32,221 bases of DNA from an uncultured Pseudomonadota bacterium (GTDB taxonomy: Bacteria; Pseudomonadota; Gammaproteobacteria; Methylococcales; Methylomonadaceae): NCBI GenBank assembly GCA_903847275.1, contig CAINDC010000243.1, forward strand, positions 1 through 32,221, in the 5' to 3' direction. The notes beneath the pieces were generated by a model, which was not told the origin of the DNA, ran no database searches, and saw only the letters and a program-made list of their open reading frames with translations. Of this stretch, positions 23,124 through 32,082 are shown piece after piece. The translations under genes and the position numbers were made by a program. Each line of letters opens with the position of its first letter. Position 1 is the first letter of the stretch.

Positions 23124-23149
23124 TTGATGAATGGCAATTGATTCATCAA
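23124..23149. promoter_or_regulatory. 9-bp perfect inverted repeat upstream of the EAL-HDOD gene
   Basis: TTGATGAAT (23124-23132) and ATTCATCAA (23141-23149) are exact inverted repeats around eight bases, about 50 bp before the ATG at 23200. The symmetry and place fit a dimeric-regulator operator or a leader hairpin. The surrounding spacer (22931-23199) holds no gene. Confidence 0.4.
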
Positions 23150-23199
23150 ACAAATACAGATTTCATTTTTTATAACCTTTATTGAGTGGAGATAAAACT

Positions 23200-24390
23200 A
23201 TGGCAGATTTCATTATTGGACGGCAGCAAATTCTTGACAAACATTTGAATATTTACGCTTATGAGCTTTTATTTCGTGGTCAGGGTTTTGACTTAACTGA
23301 TAAAGACGATGCAACGAATCAAATGATTATTGAAAAGATTTTAGATGTTGGCATTGATAATATCGTCGATAAACATAGAGCTTTTATTAACTTTTCAACG
23401 CAAAACATTTTAGATAAAACGCCATTATCATTACCAAAAAATCGTATCGTTATCGAAATTTCTGAAAACGTGAAAATTGATGATTTGCGTGTAATTGATA
23501 ATTTGCGTGAAATGTCAAAGCAAGGTTATTTAATTGCGTTGGGGAATTTTGTTTTTACAGAAGAACGGAAACCTTTAGTTGAATTTGCGAACATTGTTAA
23601 ACTCGATATTTTAGAAATGGGTGAAATGAAAACTCGTGATGCGATTGCTCAACTTGCACCATATAATTTAAAAATCTTAGCTGAAAAAGTCGAAGCGCAT
23701 AGCGAATATGCCTATTTGTGTGAATTAGGATGCGATTATTTTCAAGGTTTCTTTTTTAGCAAACCGAATTTAGTTGAAGGGCGACGTATGGGGGTAAATC
23801 AACTTGCAGCTGTGCGCTTATTGACGACAATAAATAATCCTAATGTTGAATTCGATGAATTAACGAAAGTTATTTCAGAAGATATAGGGTTAAGTTATAA
23901 ATTATTGCATTACATCAACTCAGCATTTTTCTCAATTCCCACCAAAATTGAATCCATTGGTCAGGCGATTACTTATCTTGGAATGGTCGAGTTAAAACGT
24001 TGGATTAACATTTTGATGTTGTCTTCATTGTCAGATAAACCCGCTGTAGTCATGCAAAATGCGTTGATTCGTGGAAAAATGTGCGAATTGTTAGCTCAAA
24101 TTGTTGGGCAAAAAACGGCTAATTTCTTTTTGATTGGAATGTTGTCGTCGTTAGACAGTATTTTGGATATTTCATTGGACGATGCTTTAGAACAATTGCC
24201 ATTAGGCGATGATATTATCGGCGCAATTTTGCATCATAAAGGTTTAGGCGGAGAAGCATTAAATTGCGTTCTAAGTTATGAACATTGGAATACTGATTCA
24301 ATTTCATTTGGTAATGTTAATCAGGCAAAAATTGGTGAGATATATATGGAAAGCATCAATTGGGCAACAAAAGTTATGGGAAACGTGTAA
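23200..24390 (+). CDS. EAL-HDOD signalling protein with degenerate EAL domain (YuxH-like)
   Basis: From ATG 23200, with GGAG a few bases upstream, the product is 396 residues. The first 200 form an EAL-like domain: ELL (22-24) in place of EAL, FINFS, IEISEN, VKLD, EKVE and GCDYFQGFFFSKP. The catalytic DDF motif is replaced by GNF (115-117), so c-di-GMP hydrolysis is unlikely. The second half is an HDOD domain (about 205-390) starting near LLTTINNPNVEFDELTKVIS, with DIGLSYKLLHYINSAFF and LGMVELKRWINILML. EAL-HDOD proteins act by protein contact in motility, stress or twitching control. A strong terminator follows directly, so it is transcribed alone. Cytoplasmic. Confidence 0.92.
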   Translation: MADFIIGRQQILDKHLNIYAYELLFRGQGFDLTDKDDATNQMIIEKILDVGIDNIVDKHRAFINFSTQNILDKTPLSLPKNRIVIEISENVKIDDLRVIDNLREMSKQGYLIALGNFVFTEERKPLVEFANIVKLDILEMGEMKTRDAIAQLAPYNLKILAEKVEAHSEYAYLCELGCDYFQGFFFSKPNLVEGRRMGVNQLAAVRLLTTINNPNVEFDELTKVISEDIGLSYKLLHYINSAFFSIPTKIESIGQAITYLGMVELKRWINILMLSSLSDKPAVVMQNALIRGKMCELLAQIVGQKTANFFLIGMLSSLDSILDISLDDALEQLPLGDDIIGAILHHKGLGGEALNCVLSYEHWNTDSISFGNVNQAKIGEIYMESINWATKVMGNV

Positions 24391-24396
24391 CACGTT
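24382..24396. promoter_or_regulatory. Perfect palindrome AACGTGT-A-ACACGTT, candidate activator site for the porin promoter
   Basis: This 15-base palindrome overlaps the stop codon of the EAL-HDOD gene (TAA 24388-24390). It lies about 125 bases before the predicted start point of the sigma54 promoter at 24493-24509, the usual place for enhancer-binding-protein sites. No other reason for such symmetry is apparent. Confidence 0.4.
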
Positions 24397-24402
24397 GCCG
24401 CT

Positions 24403-24442
24403 AAAAAACGGTGTAGCAAATGAATTGCTACACCGTTTTTTT
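24403..24442 (+). terminator. Strong Rho-independent terminator after the EAL-HDOD gene
   Basis: ACGGTGTAGCAA (24408-24419) pairs perfectly with TTGCTACACCGT (24425-24436) around the five-base loop ATGAA, with a run of A upstream and seven T downstream (24436-24442). The symmetry means that it can stop transcription in both directions. It isolates the porin gene from upstream reading. Confidence 0.93.
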
Positions 24443-24492
24443 ATGGACGTTAAATAATCAATTTTTTGTTCCGATCAACTTCTTTATTTTAA

Positions 24493-24509
24493 TTGGTACG
24501 GCATTTGCT
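24493..24509 (+). promoter_or_regulatory. Sigma54 (-24/-12) promoter of the porin gene
   Basis: TTGGTACG-GCAT-TTGCT differs from the consensus TTGGCACG-N4-TTGC[AT] by a single base. The invariant GG (24495-24496) and GC (24507-24508) have exactly ten bases between them. Predicted start point is near 24520, 29 bases before the ATG at 24549. The neat position between a terminator and a signal-peptide start makes chance unlikely. Confidence 0.78.
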
Positions 24510-24548
24510 GACACTTTATTTATTAAACAACATTTTACAGGCTATTTT

Positions 24549-25796
24549 ATGGATATTTTTTTAAAACGCACATTGCTTTCATTAGTGATTGTGGCAACAA
24601 ACTCAGCATTTGCTTCTGATTACAATAAAACGATAGAAGATGCTTTGAAAATTGGCAGTGATGGTGGGATTAAAGCCGATATCAATTACCGCTTTGAAAA
24701 TGTTGACCAAAATGCTGGTGTAATTTCACCAACAAATCCTGCAAATCCTAAAACGGCAAACGCCAACACTATTCGCACACGAATGGGTATTTTGTCACCG
24801 AGTTTTCATGGTGTTCAAGGTTTTGCAGAATATGAAGGTACACACGCAATGCAATCGGATTACAACGATTCGCGTGGACACAATACGGGATTTTCAACTA
24901 TTTCAGATCCCGCGTATAACGAATTAAATCAATTGTGGTTAAGTTATTCGGGACTTCCAGACACTGTGATTAAAGGCGGTCGTCAACGCATTAAATTCGA
25001 CGACGATCGTTTTATTGGAAACGTAGGCTGGCGACAAATGGAAACTACATTTGATTCGGCTTTAATTACCAATAAATCATTGCCTAATACCACAATTAAC
25101 GCAGGTTACATTGGCAACGTCCAAACTTTCACTTCGACAACTGAAAACATAAATGCGCCAATTTTGAATGTAAATTACAAGTTGGGCGATTATGGCAACC
25201 TAATTGGTTACGGTTATTGGTTGGATTACACCGAAAAAGAAAATTATGTGAAATCAAACCAAACCTTTGGTTTGCATTTAAATGGCGCGACACCAAAAAT
25301 TTATACGAATTACAATCTGCTTTACACAGCAGAATGGAGCATTCAACAAGATTATGGTCATCAAGTTAACACTTATGAAGTAAATCGTTACAATGTGATG
25401 GGTGGATTTAATGCGTATTTTATGACCTTCCAAGGTGCCGCTGAACAGTTAAATGGTAATGGAACAAATGCTTTCATTACGCCACTTGGAACGAATCACG
25501 CATTTCAAGGCTGGGCGGATTTGTTTGCAGGAACGACACCCAAAAATGGTATTCGTGATGTTTTCGGAACAGTCAGCGCAAAAGTATGGGACGACAGTTT
25601 GACGATTGCGGGTGTTTATCATGATTACACCGATGACACTGGCAACATTGCTTATGGTAAAGAATGGGATTTTCAAGCGACTAAAAAATTCGGTAAACAT
25701 TATTCTGTAATGGCGAAATATGCGAATTACGAAGCAGATAATACGGCGACAACGAATACACAAAAAATCTGGATTCAAGGTAACATCAATTTTTAA
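24549..25796 (+). CDS. Outer-membrane porin, alginate-export (AlgE-like) family
   Basis: From ATG 24549 the product is 415 residues with a signal peptide ending NSAFA, cut before SDYN. An upstream in-frame extension was rejected because it runs through the terminator and the promoter. The mature part is a beta barrel with IKADINYRFENVDQ, IRTRMGILSP, VIKGGRQRIKFDDDRFIGN, VGWRQMETTFDSALI and a C-terminal strand ending in Phe (QGNINF). The GRQ...DDDRFIGNVGWRQ...DSA pattern is characteristic of the alginate_exp family, used in many proteobacteria for anionic or sugar-like small solutes, not only alginate. No alginate genes are nearby, so the substrate is unknown. Sigma54 control suggests that it is induced by a limiting nutrient, possibly nitrogen. 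Confidence 0.88.
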   Translation: MDIFLKRTLLSLVIVATNSAFASDYNKTIEDALKIGSDGGIKADINYRFENVDQNAGVISPTNPANPKTANANTIRTRMGILSPSFHGVQGFAEYEGTHAMQSDYNDSRGHNTGFSTISDPAYNELNQLWLSYSGLPDTVIKGGRQRIKFDDDRFIGNVGWRQMETTFDSALITNKSLPNTTINAGYIGNVQTFTSTTENINAPILNVNYKLGDYGNLIGYGYWLDYTEKENYVKSNQTFGLHLNGATPKIYTNYNLLYTAEWSIQQDYGHQVNTYEVNRYNVMGGFNAYFMTFQGAAEQLNGNGTNAFITPLGTNHAFQGWADLFAGTTPKNGIRDVFGTVSAKVWDDSLTIAGVYHDYTDDTGNIAYGKEWDFQATKKFGKHYSVMAKYANYEADNTATTNTQKIWIQGNINF

Positions 25797-25809
25797 AATC
25801 ACATGATAG

Positions 25810-25832
25810 ATGGCGGATTTAATATCCGTCAT
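25810..25832 (+). promoter_or_regulatory. Stem-loop between porin and chemoreceptor genes
   Basis: ATGGCGGAT (25810-25818) pairs with ATCCGTCAT (25824-25832) through eight Watson-Crick pairs and one G-T pair, with a five-base loop. The absence of a T-run points to a transcript-end protector or weak attenuator rather than a full terminator. Read-through into the chemoreceptor gene at 25873 is therefore possible. Confidence 0.4.
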
Positions 25833-25872
25833 TCATACAAAATAAATTTTCATTCTTCGGAAACACACGATT

Positions 25873-28308
25873 ATGTTTTTAAAAAATCTGTCTATTAGAC
25901 GCAAATTACTGTCAATGCTAATTTTGCCATTGCTCGGTCTTATTATCGCCAGTAGCACGATTATTCTGGATCGTTTTCATGCTGTTCGCCAATCAACACA
26001 ATTAACTAAAGATGCTGCATTTTTCGCTGAAATTGGAGCGGCAGCGCATAATTTACAAAAAGAGCGAGGCACTTCAGTTGCTTTTGTCAGTAGTAAAGGT
26101 GCGAAAATGGCAGATAAACTGCCAACTGTGCGTGCTGACAGTGACAAAGTTCTCACGATATTAAATGAAAATATAAATCAACGTCTGATAGCTGGTAATT
26201 CGTCACTTCAAAACACCGTCGATGTGTTATCAAAACTGCAAGCCTTACGACAAAAATCAACAGAATTTCAAATAGATGGTTTGGCGTGTGCGGCACAATA
26301 CACGACGATTATTCAATCACTTTTAGAATTGACAAGCACGGTTGCAAAATCGACAAATAATTCGGAAATCATGCGTAGTGCAAATACTTATTCTGCGTAT
26401 TTGAATATGAAAGAACGGGCAGGACGAGAACGCGCTATTTTGGCTGGAATTTTTGCGCTCGATAAAATGGATTTACCTCATCTATTAAAATTGTCTGGAA
26501 ACTTGGGGGAATACAATGCTAGTTTTAGTCAATTTAATCAAATTGCGACACCCGACCAAATTGAATTTCACAAACAAACGGTAACTGGGAAATCGGTTGT
26601 TGAAGTTGATACCATGCGAAAACGTGCGCTGGAATCTAATTTAGATACGTCACTGGGAATTGATAACGCTTATTGGTTTGAGCAAGCCACGGCACGCATC
26701 AACTTAATGAAAATAGTGGAAGATAAATTAGTGGGTGATTTGCAAAATAGCGCGAATTCCATAAAACAAATCGCCATGACGACGTTAATTATCGTGTTAA
26801 TTTTGACGTTGCTGGTTATTTTATTAACGATTATTTTGATTTCAAAAGTAACGGTGGCAATTTCTCAACCGTTAGATTTATTGAAAAATACATTGATTAC
26901 AATCAATGAAACAGGCAATTACTCTGAAAAATTAGCTTACCATTCAGAAGACGAAATTGGACAAACAGCGACGGCATTTAATGCCATGATGACGACATTA
27001 CAAATGGCGTTATCAAACACAAATGCTGTAATGAATGCAATTTCACACGGTGAGTTTAATGTTCAAATTGAAACTAAATTGACTGGCGATTTAAATGAAT
27101 TAAAAATTAACGTAAATGAAACGGTCGGGCAACTTCGAATCACTATTTTTGCGTTAAATGATTTGATGAATTCGTTATATAACGCTGACTTTGCCAAAGT
27201 TATTGTTGCCAACGTGAAAGGTAATTATAAGCAAATTATTGATAAAGCGATTAATTCACAAGAGGCTTTGCGTGTCATGTTGACAGATATTGGTCGTATC
27301 ATGGAATATATCGCAGCAGGTGATTTAAATCATAATCATCGTGTGACAGCCGAAGGTCGTGGTGAATTATTGACATTAAAAAACAATATCAACAGCACAC
27401 TTGATTCATTGGAAAGTTTAAATCAGATTGTGCGGGTTGCCGAAGCGTTATCGCGTGGCGATTTAACACAATTTATTTCAACGAATTATCCAGGTGTTTT
27501 TGGTGAGGTGACCGCGAGCATGAATAACACTGCTGAAAATTTAAAACATTTAATCGGTGATGTTCACAGTGCTGCAGATATGATTAGTACGGCAGCTAAA
27601 GAAATTGCAGCTGGAAATAATGATTTATCACATCGTACCGAAGAACAAGCGGCAAGTTTAGAAGAAACTGCGGCGAGCATGGAAGAATTGACGCAAGCGG
27701 TACAACAAAACAATATGCACGCAAAAGATGCCAATCGTATGGCAAATGAAGCTGCAAACATTGCGATACGTGGGGTTGAAGCGGTAAATTCTGTTGTTAC
27801 AACAATGGATGAAATTAACGATTCGTCGCATCGCATTGTCGATATTATTTCTGTGATTGACGATATTGCCTTTCAAACAAACATTTTGGCATTGAACGCA
27901 GCTGTTGAAGCTGCTCGAGCAGGCGATTCTGGTAAAGGTTTTGCAGTTGTAGCGATTGAAGTTCGAAATTTAGCACAACGTGCCGCTGATGCAGCAGGGG
28001 AAATTAAACGCTTAATAAGTGATTCAGTTGAGCGTGTATCAGGTGGCGGTAAACAAGTTGCTGATGCAGGACAAACTATGTCGGAAATTGTAAATTCAAT
28101 TCGTGGCGTGTCAGCGATTATTGCAGAAATTACTGCTGCATCAGCAGAGCAAACAGCAGGGATTGGGCAGGTTAATCTAGCAATTCGTCAAATGGATGAT
28201 GTAACGCAACAAAATGCAGCATTAGTTGAACAAGCCGCAGCTGCAGCTGAATCGCTTGAAGATCAAACTCGTGATTTATCCATTTCATTGAAAAGTTTTA
28301 ATGTTTGA
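25873..28308 (+). CDS. Methyl-accepting chemotaxis protein with periplasmic NIT domain
   Basis: The 811-residue receptor has TM1 (about 13-32), a periplasmic region of about 270 residues, and TM2 (about 302-327). The periplasmic part fits the NIT domain: LQKERGTSVAFVSSKG early and MKERAGRERAILAGIFA later, a family named for nitrate/nitrite sensing in NasR. HAMP and further HAMP-like repeats occupy about 328-560. The signalling domain follows, with the hairpin tip AFQTNILALNAAVEAARAG and FAVVAIEVRNLAQRAADAAG. It has no C-terminal pentapeptide for CheR docking. It lies downstream of the sigma54-promoted porin and is followed by a strong terminator. The CheR-CheB fusion in the cassette upstream is a possible modifier. 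Ligand assignment to nitrate is by family only. Confidence 0.93.
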   Translation: MFLKNLSIRRKLLSMLILPLLGLIIASSTIILDRFHAVRQSTQLTKDAAFFAEIGAAAHNLQKERGTSVAFVSSKGAKMADKLPTVRADSDKVLTILNENINQRLIAGNSSLQNTVDVLSKLQALRQKSTEFQIDGLACAAQYTTIIQSLLELTSTVAKSTNNSEIMRSANTYSAYLNMKERAGRERAILAGIFALDKMDLPHLLKLSGNLGEYNASFSQFNQIATPDQIEFHKQTVTGKSVVEVDTMRKRALESNLDTSLGIDNAYWFEQATARINLMKIVEDKLVGDLQNSANSIKQIAMTTLIIVLILTLLVILLTIILISKVTVAISQPLDLLKNTLITINETGNYSEKLAYHSEDEIGQTATAFNAMMTTLQMALSNTNAVMNAISHGEFNVQIETKLTGDLNELKINVNETVGQLRITIFALNDLMNSLYNADFAKVIVANVKGNYKQIIDKAINSQEALRVMLTDIGRIMEYIAAGDLNHNHRVTAEGRGELLTLKNNINSTLDSLESLNQIVRVAEALSRGDLTQFISTNYPGVFGEVTASMNNTAENLKHLIGDVHSAADMISTAAKEIAAGNNDLSHRTEEQAASLEETAASMEELTQAVQQNNMHAKDANRMANEAANIAIRGVEAVNSVVTTMDEINDSSHRIVDIISVIDDIAFQTNILALNAAVEAARAGDSGKGFAVVAIEVRNLAQRAADAAGEIKRLISDSVERVSGGGKQVADAGQTMSEIVNSIRGVSAIIAEITAASAEQTAGIGQVNLAIRQMDDVTQQNAALVEQAAAAAESLEDQTRDLSISLKSFNV

Positions 28309-28314
28309 AAATAT

Positions 28315-28349
28315 AAAAAATAAGCGAGTCATTAATCTCGCTTATTTTT
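28315..28349. terminator. Bidirectional Rho-independent terminator
   Basis: AAAAATAAGCGAG (28316-28328) pairs with CTCGCTTATTTTT (28337-28349) across an eight-base loop, giving a T-run at the 3' end on both strands. It serves the chemoreceptor gene on the plus strand and may also end the minus-strand operon that finishes at 28482. The spacer 28350-28481 holds no gene, only two small inverted repeats (28407-28436 and 28450-28466). Confidence 0.9.
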
Positions 28350-28481
28350 AAGCGACACCTCTGATAATTCAAATTTAAGTTTTTTGGCCATAATAAAATC
28401 AAATATTTACATTATCGAAAATGACAAAAAATGTAATTTTTAGAGGCCCCCTTAATGGTATTAAGGCATTGGTTGTAGAGA

Positions 28482-30494
28482 CTATCCACCAAACGATAAA
28501 TCCAACAACGCATTATCTAACTGACCTGCACGAAAACTTTTACCCGATTCAACGGCTGTCACAATAACACTTGCGGGACTAAATAACATTGCGTCGATTT
28601 TGAAAAAGTCGTAATCGCACGCTTTGAAAATTTTCGCAAACGGTTTTCCATAATCTTTTGATGTTGAACTTGGTAATTCTTTTGCCAATTTCTCAGCCGC
28701 TTCATCACTACCTTTTACAAATAAATGCACTTGACCTGCAAATAAAATTGCATCATTAGTGCGCCCCATCGCTTTGACAAAATTCGGATGCGGCGGACAA
28801 ATTGGCGCAGAACCGCTGCCATCAATAATGTTTTCTAATGGAAAATGTAACGCGTGTGCTTTGTGCATTGCAACTTCTAAAACGCGTGCCACAACTTGAA
28901 CACCACCCGCTAAACTGCTTGTAGGCGTGACGATAATCGTTAATTTGGCGGGTGAAATACCACACGATGATGCGACTTTTTCAATAATTGCTAATGGTGG
29001 AATCGCATCATTTTCAATCACCAATGTCGCCGCATCTGCTTCATCGTGATACGCCAACTCTTGATATAGTTCTTCGACAGGAATCGTTTGCCCTTCTTTT
29101 TGTTTAGTCGCCATTGCACGCGCAGGACCTGAGCCGAGTGCGTAGTATTTTTCATGCGACAAGCTCCAGCCTGCATATTGACTGCCTAAACAACCTAAAA
29201 CGGGATTGCCAGTGTGAACATTTACCGATAAAGGCCAATTTGTGGTGTATGAACTATGTGAAATCGATACCGTTCCCATGCCGCCTAAACAAATTTCAGC
29301 AATAATTCGTCCCGCTTCCAATCCACCCGTGTGTTTAATTCCCGCATCAATTACGGTGCAACCATTTTCCAAAACCTCAACACCGACACGCAATTTCGCT
29401 GCATTTTCGATAAGCTCTTGGACTAAAGGTTGAGTAAGTTTATTCACACTTGCTTGTTTCATCGTTAAATTTCCTTCTAATTTTTGAATGTTAATTTTTA
29501 GCTTTTTTAATACTAAGTTAGAGGTTTTCCCAATCGCAATCATACTGCAAATAGGTTGTTTTTTGTGAATTATCACGCCTGTAGGCGGTAAATCTTGACA
29601 AGATTCTAACCACACAAAATTTTTTGGAATGACTACTGTTTGGGGAGCGTAAACAATTTGATATGCTGAAAAATCTGTTGTTCGAGAAAATTCCGTTTTT
29701 AGCGTTAAATGTGCTTTAAACAATAATGCGTTATAAAGTTGCATACTTGCAGACGGACGTGGATTGACTTCCAAAACAAAAACTTCATTTTCAGTTTGTA
29801 TAAAATCCAATGAATTTAATCCGCGTAAATTGAAATGCACAACGATGGATTGTAGCCACGAATAAATCTGCGTTTTTTGCAAATCGTTTAAATTACTGTG
29901 ATTTGAAATACCTAAAAATAGAAAATCATCTCGCGTCCATTGTGTATTAAAACCAATAATTGTCGCAATTTCACCATTCGCTAAAAATAAAACTGAACCC
30001 GCTTGCGCTTGCCCATCGTAAAAATGTTGCCAATAAATATCTTTTTTTTGTGAATTGATACCAACGCCGCCTTGACCTCGAAGCGGTTTGGAAAGCCAAT
30101 TTTTTGATTCATTTGGAAAAGAAAAATGTGTTTCAGGATACGGAATTTTTAGTGAATCTAACGCCGCAAAAAATGTCTGTTTATTTTGCACAGATTCAAA
30201 AACAGCAGCAGAATTTCCTGCAACGTTAAAACGCTTTTCTAAAAAATATAGACTCTCAACGCACGTTTCAAAACCGCTACCATAAACTACGCCAGCGATT
30301 TTATAACCATTAAATTCACTAAAAGCAGTCGTTAAATTTGCAGTCGAAAGCGAATCAACACGTACTACTTTTTGAGCATAATGTGAAGTATCAATATCTG
30401 CAAAACAATCAATCACTAATACATCAAATCCTTCACGCTGCGCCGCTTGTGCAAGCATTCGCCCTGATGTAGCGACGATTAACCAGACATTCAT
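28482..30494 (-). CDS. mch: Fusion of an ATP-grasp protein with methenyltetrahydromethanopterin cyclohydrolase (Mch)
   Basis: The single 670-residue frame joins two proteins. Residues 1-344 are an ATP-grasp domain: [31 protein letters not shown] as nucleotide loop, and [14 protein letters not shown] as metal site. ATP-grasp proteins of this sort occur in methylotroph H4MPT gene clusters, possibly in cofactor synthesis. Residues 345-670 are a full-length Mch (326 residues): [53 protein letters not shown] and [15 protein letters not shown]. Mch converts methenyl-H4MPT to formyl-H4MPT in formaldehyde oxidation. In other methylotrophs known to me the two are separate genes. At the join (ATG 29460-29462) an SD-like GAAGGA lies nine bases upstream, so free Mch may also be made. 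The ATG overlaps the corA-like stop (ATGA), which indicates an operon. Confidence 0.9.
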   Translation of the reverse strand: MNVWLIVATSGRMLAQAAQREGFDVLVIDCFADIDTSHYAQKVVRVDSLSTANLTTAFSEFNGYKIAGVVYGSGFETCVESLYFLEKRFNVAGNSAAVFESVQNKQTFFAALDSLKIPYPETHFSFPNESKNWLSKPLRGQGGVGINSQKKDIYWQHFYDGQAQAGSVLFLANGEIATIIGFNTQWTRDDFLFLGISNHSNLNDLQKTQIYSWLQSIVVHFNLRGLNSLDFIQTENEVFVLEVNPRPSASMQLYNALLFKAHLTLKTEFSRTTDFSAYQIVYAPQTVVIPKNFVWLESCQDLPPTGVIIHKKQPICSMIAIGKTSNLVLKKLKINIQKLEGNLTMKQASVNKLTQPLVQELIENAAKLRVGVEVLENGCTVIDAGIKHTGGLEAGRIIAEICLGGMGTVSISHSSYTTNWPLSVNVHTGNPVLGCLGSQYAGWSLSHEKYYALGSGPARAMATKQKEGQTIPVEELYQELAYHDEADAATLVIENDAIPPLAIIEKVASSCGISPAKLTIIVTPTSSLAGGVQVVARVLEVAMHKAHALHFPLENIIDGSGSAPICPPHPNFVKAMGRTNDAILFAGQVHLFVKGSDEAAEKLAKELPSSTSKDYGKPFAKIFKACDYDFFKIDAMLFSPASVIVTAVESGKSFRAGQLDNALLDLSFGG
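29472..29477 (-). promoter_or_regulatory. Internal ribosome binding site at the ATP-grasp/Mch boundary
   Basis: On the minus strand GAAGGA is followed by nine bases and an in-frame ATG (29462-29460) where a stand-alone Mch would begin ([15 protein letters not shown]). It looks like the former mch ribosome site kept inside the fused reading frame. Spacing is at the upper end of the good range. Confidence 0.6.
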
Positions 30495-31810
30495 CGAGTT
30501 TGAATTTTATGATTTGTACGACTTGCCATTGATAAGCGTCTAATTTTGCGGCGTTCAAAAAACTGCACGCCCATAAACGTCAACCACGATACAAACGCCA
30601 ATCCAGTTAGCAAACCACTGTATGCCATTTGCCAAGGAATGCCCGCTGTCATCATCGAAAATTCTGACATTCCACCAATTCCCGCAATGACATTCAACGG
30701 CATAAAAACCAAACTAATTACGGTTAATCGTTTCAAATCTTTATTTTGATTTACGTTAATAAAACCGACCGTTGCGTCCATTTGGAAATTAATTTTATTT
30801 ACCAAAAAAGACGTGTGACCATCAAGCGATTCAATGTCACGCAAAATTTCGCGCACATCTTCATGTTGAGTTTCAGATAAAAATTTTCCTCGCATTAAAA
30901 ACGATAACGCTCGACGTGTATCCAACACATTGCGGCGAATTCGTCCGTTTAAATCTTCTTCTTCCGCGATGGCTGCCAGAATTTTCGCCGCTTCTTCGTC
31001 TGTCATATATGATTTGAAAACCTGCCGTCCCACGCCTTCTAATTCCATGTAAATATCTTCGAGCGCATTCGCGGAATACTCAACATCGGCGGCATATAAA
31101 TCAAGCAGCAAATCTTTCGCGTTTGAAATGTAATCTGACTCAGCGCGGGCGCGTAAACGCTGCAATCGAAAAGCGGGTAATTCTTCGCTACGAACTGAAA
31201 ATAAAATGTCTTTTTTTAACACAAACGCCACCGCAATGTTGCGTGACGCATCTTTGCGGTCGAGCAAAAAATCAGAATGTAAATGCACTTCGCCATTATC
31301 CTCGACGTAAAATCGCGCACTTGTTTCTAAATCGGTTAATTCTTTAGGATTCGGTAAATCCACGCCAAATACATCTTGCGCCCAATTTAAATGTTCATCT
31401 TCGGGCATCACTAAATCAATCCAAATAGGTTTTGCGTGGGCTAAATCTGCTTTTGTTTCGATAGGAATTTGTCTTAATAAACCTTCGTGTAAATCGAAAA
31501 TCCGAATCACCATATTTCGATTACGCGCCCGAAAATCTGCTGCTAATTCAACCCGTGTGTCATACGGCATCACGATTAAAATTTCTTCTTTTTGTGGCTC
31601 GGCAATTAAATCCCAAATAATTTGTCTATCTTCGGGAGAAAATATTTCCAACATTTGTGCCATCGACTGAGCATCGAGTTGATCAAGTAGACGTTGTAAC
31701 TCCACTAAATTTTGTTTTCGCACCAATTCTTCAACTAAACGATGCCGCGCAAGTACGCCACGCACATTTAAAATGGTTTCTTTGTTGTTAATTTCGTCGT
31801 GATTACTCAT
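30491..31810 (-). CDS. CorA-family divalent-cation transporter with N-terminal MgtE-like domain
   Basis: The 439-residue product has an N-terminal helical domain (about 15-115) like the MgtE N domain: [20 protein letters not shown], then [13 protein letters not shown] and [14 protein letters not shown] CorA cytoplasmic domain follows (about 125-355), with [12 protein letters not shown] and long helices ending [20 protein letters not shown]. Two C-terminal membrane helices follow. The signature GMN of CorA is GMS here (380-382, [11 protein letters not shown]); this variant occurs in relatives, but its effect on selectivity is unknown to me. It probably carries Mg2+ or another divalent ion across the inner membrane. 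Its TGA overlaps the ATG of the ATP-grasp-Mch gene, so the two are translationally coupled. I found no clear promoter in 31811-31915. Confidence 0.9.
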   Translation of the reverse strand: MSNHDEINNKETILNVRGVLARHRLVEELVRKQNLVELQRLLDQLDAQSMAQMLEIFSPEDRQIIWDLIAEPQKEEILIVMPYDTRVELAADFRARNRNMVIRIFDLHEGLLRQIPIETKADLAHAKPIWIDLVMPEDEHLNWAQDVFGVDLPNPKELTDLETSARFYVEDNGEVHLHSDFLLDRKDASRNIAVAFVLKKDILFSVRSEELPAFRLQRLRARAESDYISNAKDLLLDLYAADVEYSANALEDIYMELEGVGRQVFKSYMTDEEAAKILAAIAEEEDLNGRIRRNVLDTRRALSFLMRGKFLSETQHEDVREILRDIESLDGHTSFLVNKINFQMDATVGFINVNQNKDLKRLTVISLVFMPLNVIAGIGGMSEFSMMTAGIPWQMAYSGLLTGLAFVSWLTFMGVQFFERRKIRRLSMASRTNHKIQTR

Positions 31811-31915
31811 AAGTTTTTAGTCGCATGGGTAGGTGTTACTACTTTTATTGATGCTCTGAAAGCTAGATAAATCAAAGCGGCGTTGGTGCATAAATAACAG
31901 TTAAAACAAGCATCC

Positions 31916-32077
31916 CTATTTCTGGTTAAATTTAAGACCATAGATACATTCTATTGCGTCATCAACTTGCTCGACCAGTTTTTCAAACATTTCACAATCG
32001 TGATAATCATCTTCAGTGACTTCAACGGCTAACACATCTTTTTCATTAGCATCCACACCCAAATCATAAGTATCTAC
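31916..32077 (-). pseudogene. 5'-truncated gene remnant next to an insertion sequence
   Basis: Too short for usual gene calling, but the minus-strand frame from about 32077 to TAG 31916-31918 reads as normal coding sequence: DTYDLGVDANEKDVLAVEVT, then EDDYHDCEMFEKLVEQVDDA and a C-terminal IECIYGLKFNQK. An in-frame TGA lies just upstream (32078-32080), at the edge of the insertion sequence, so the 5' part has been lost. The nearest internal start is a GTG within DLGVDAN, which would give about 46 residues. The piece is acidic and helical in character. I do not recognise the family. It could be a small intact protein, but the position against the transposase end favours a remnant. Confidence 0.5.
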
Positions 32078-32082
32078 TCAAG

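Noticed and set aside
24420-24548. Upstream in-frame extension of the porin gene
   Set aside because: It would start inside the terminator loop and run through the sigma54 promoter, and the ATG at 24549 begins a proper signal peptide.
11799-28308. A complete chemotaxis or flagellar gene cluster
   Set aside because: CheR-CheB and one receptor are present, but no CheA, CheW, CheZ or flagellar genes are seen.
28407-28436. TTACATT/AATGTAA inverted repeat followed by T-run as another terminator
   Set aside because: Seven AT-rich pairs with a 16-base loop would be unstable, and a much stronger terminator lies just before it.
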